The notes under the pieces are model-generated. The model made no database searches and had not been told where the DNA came from. It saw only the letters and a program-made list of their open reading frames with translations. Below are positions 12,437 through 12,440 of a stretch of 12,440 bases of DNA, piece after piece; the stretch's first letter is position 1, and each line of letters starts with the position of its first letter. Source of the stretch: Candidatus Woesearchaeota archaeon (GTDB lineage: Archaea > Nanobdellota > Nanobdellia > Woesearchaeales > JASKKU01); contig DSBS01000088.1 of the NCBI GenBank assembly GCA_011045925.1, positions 1 to 12,440 on the forward strand, given 5' to 3'. The position numbers and the translations under genes are program-made.

Positions 12437-12440
12437 GAGA

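Noticed and set aside
1..12440. CRISPR arrays, tRNA or rRNA genes, insertion sequences
   Set aside because: No regularly spaced direct repeats, no cloverleaf or rRNA-like stretch and no transposase frame or terminal repeats were seen by reading; a computed scan (tRNAscan-SE, CRISPR finder) was not available.

Overview
The window looks like a chromosomal piece of an archaeon, quite possibly a small-genome DPANN-type lineage such as Woesearchaeota or Pacearchaeota. The archaeal call rests on a type 2 methionine aminopeptidase, an ArlI/TadA-like secretion ATPase paired with a tandem-domain ArlJ/TadC-like membrane protein, TATA boxes about 27 bases before start codons with no Shine-Dalgarno site (leaderless style), and heavy AGG/AGA arginine use. 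The lineage assignment is inference.

Left part (1-4192, minus strand): a tightly packed SUF iron-sulfur cluster operon, sufC-sufB-sufD-sufS, followed by the first 31 codons of another gene cut by the window edge, possibly the scaffold/sulfurtransferase SufU/IscU. SufS mobilises sulfur from cysteine, SufB-SufC-SufD is the assembly scaffold with its ATPase, and gene junctions are 4, 1, -14 and 1 nt. SufD is unusually short. The operon has its own leaderless TATA promoter.

Next (4193-5304): a terminator-like hairpin and a cluster of TTAA half-sites separate sufC from map (methionine aminopeptidase, minus strand). A 97-bp divergent intergenic region then leads to the plus-strand genes. The best map promoter points to an internal Met (5183) as the real start.

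Middle (5305-9869, plus strand): a three-gene operon encoding a long secretion/pilus-type ATPase with an N-terminal cysteine cluster, its polytopic platform protein (ATGA overlap), and a 62-residue zinc-ribbon protein with a very basic tail. No pilin or prepilin peptidase lies in the window, so the exported substrate is unknown.

Right part (9876-12440, minus strand): a Nudix hydrolase with its own promoter and a Phe-rich polytopic membrane protein resembling GT-C glycosyltransferases. The latter alone has a strong Shine-Dalgarno site, which can be masked by an adjacent CCTCC. The right edge holds two strong tandem hairpins whose arms can also pair in an alternative way.
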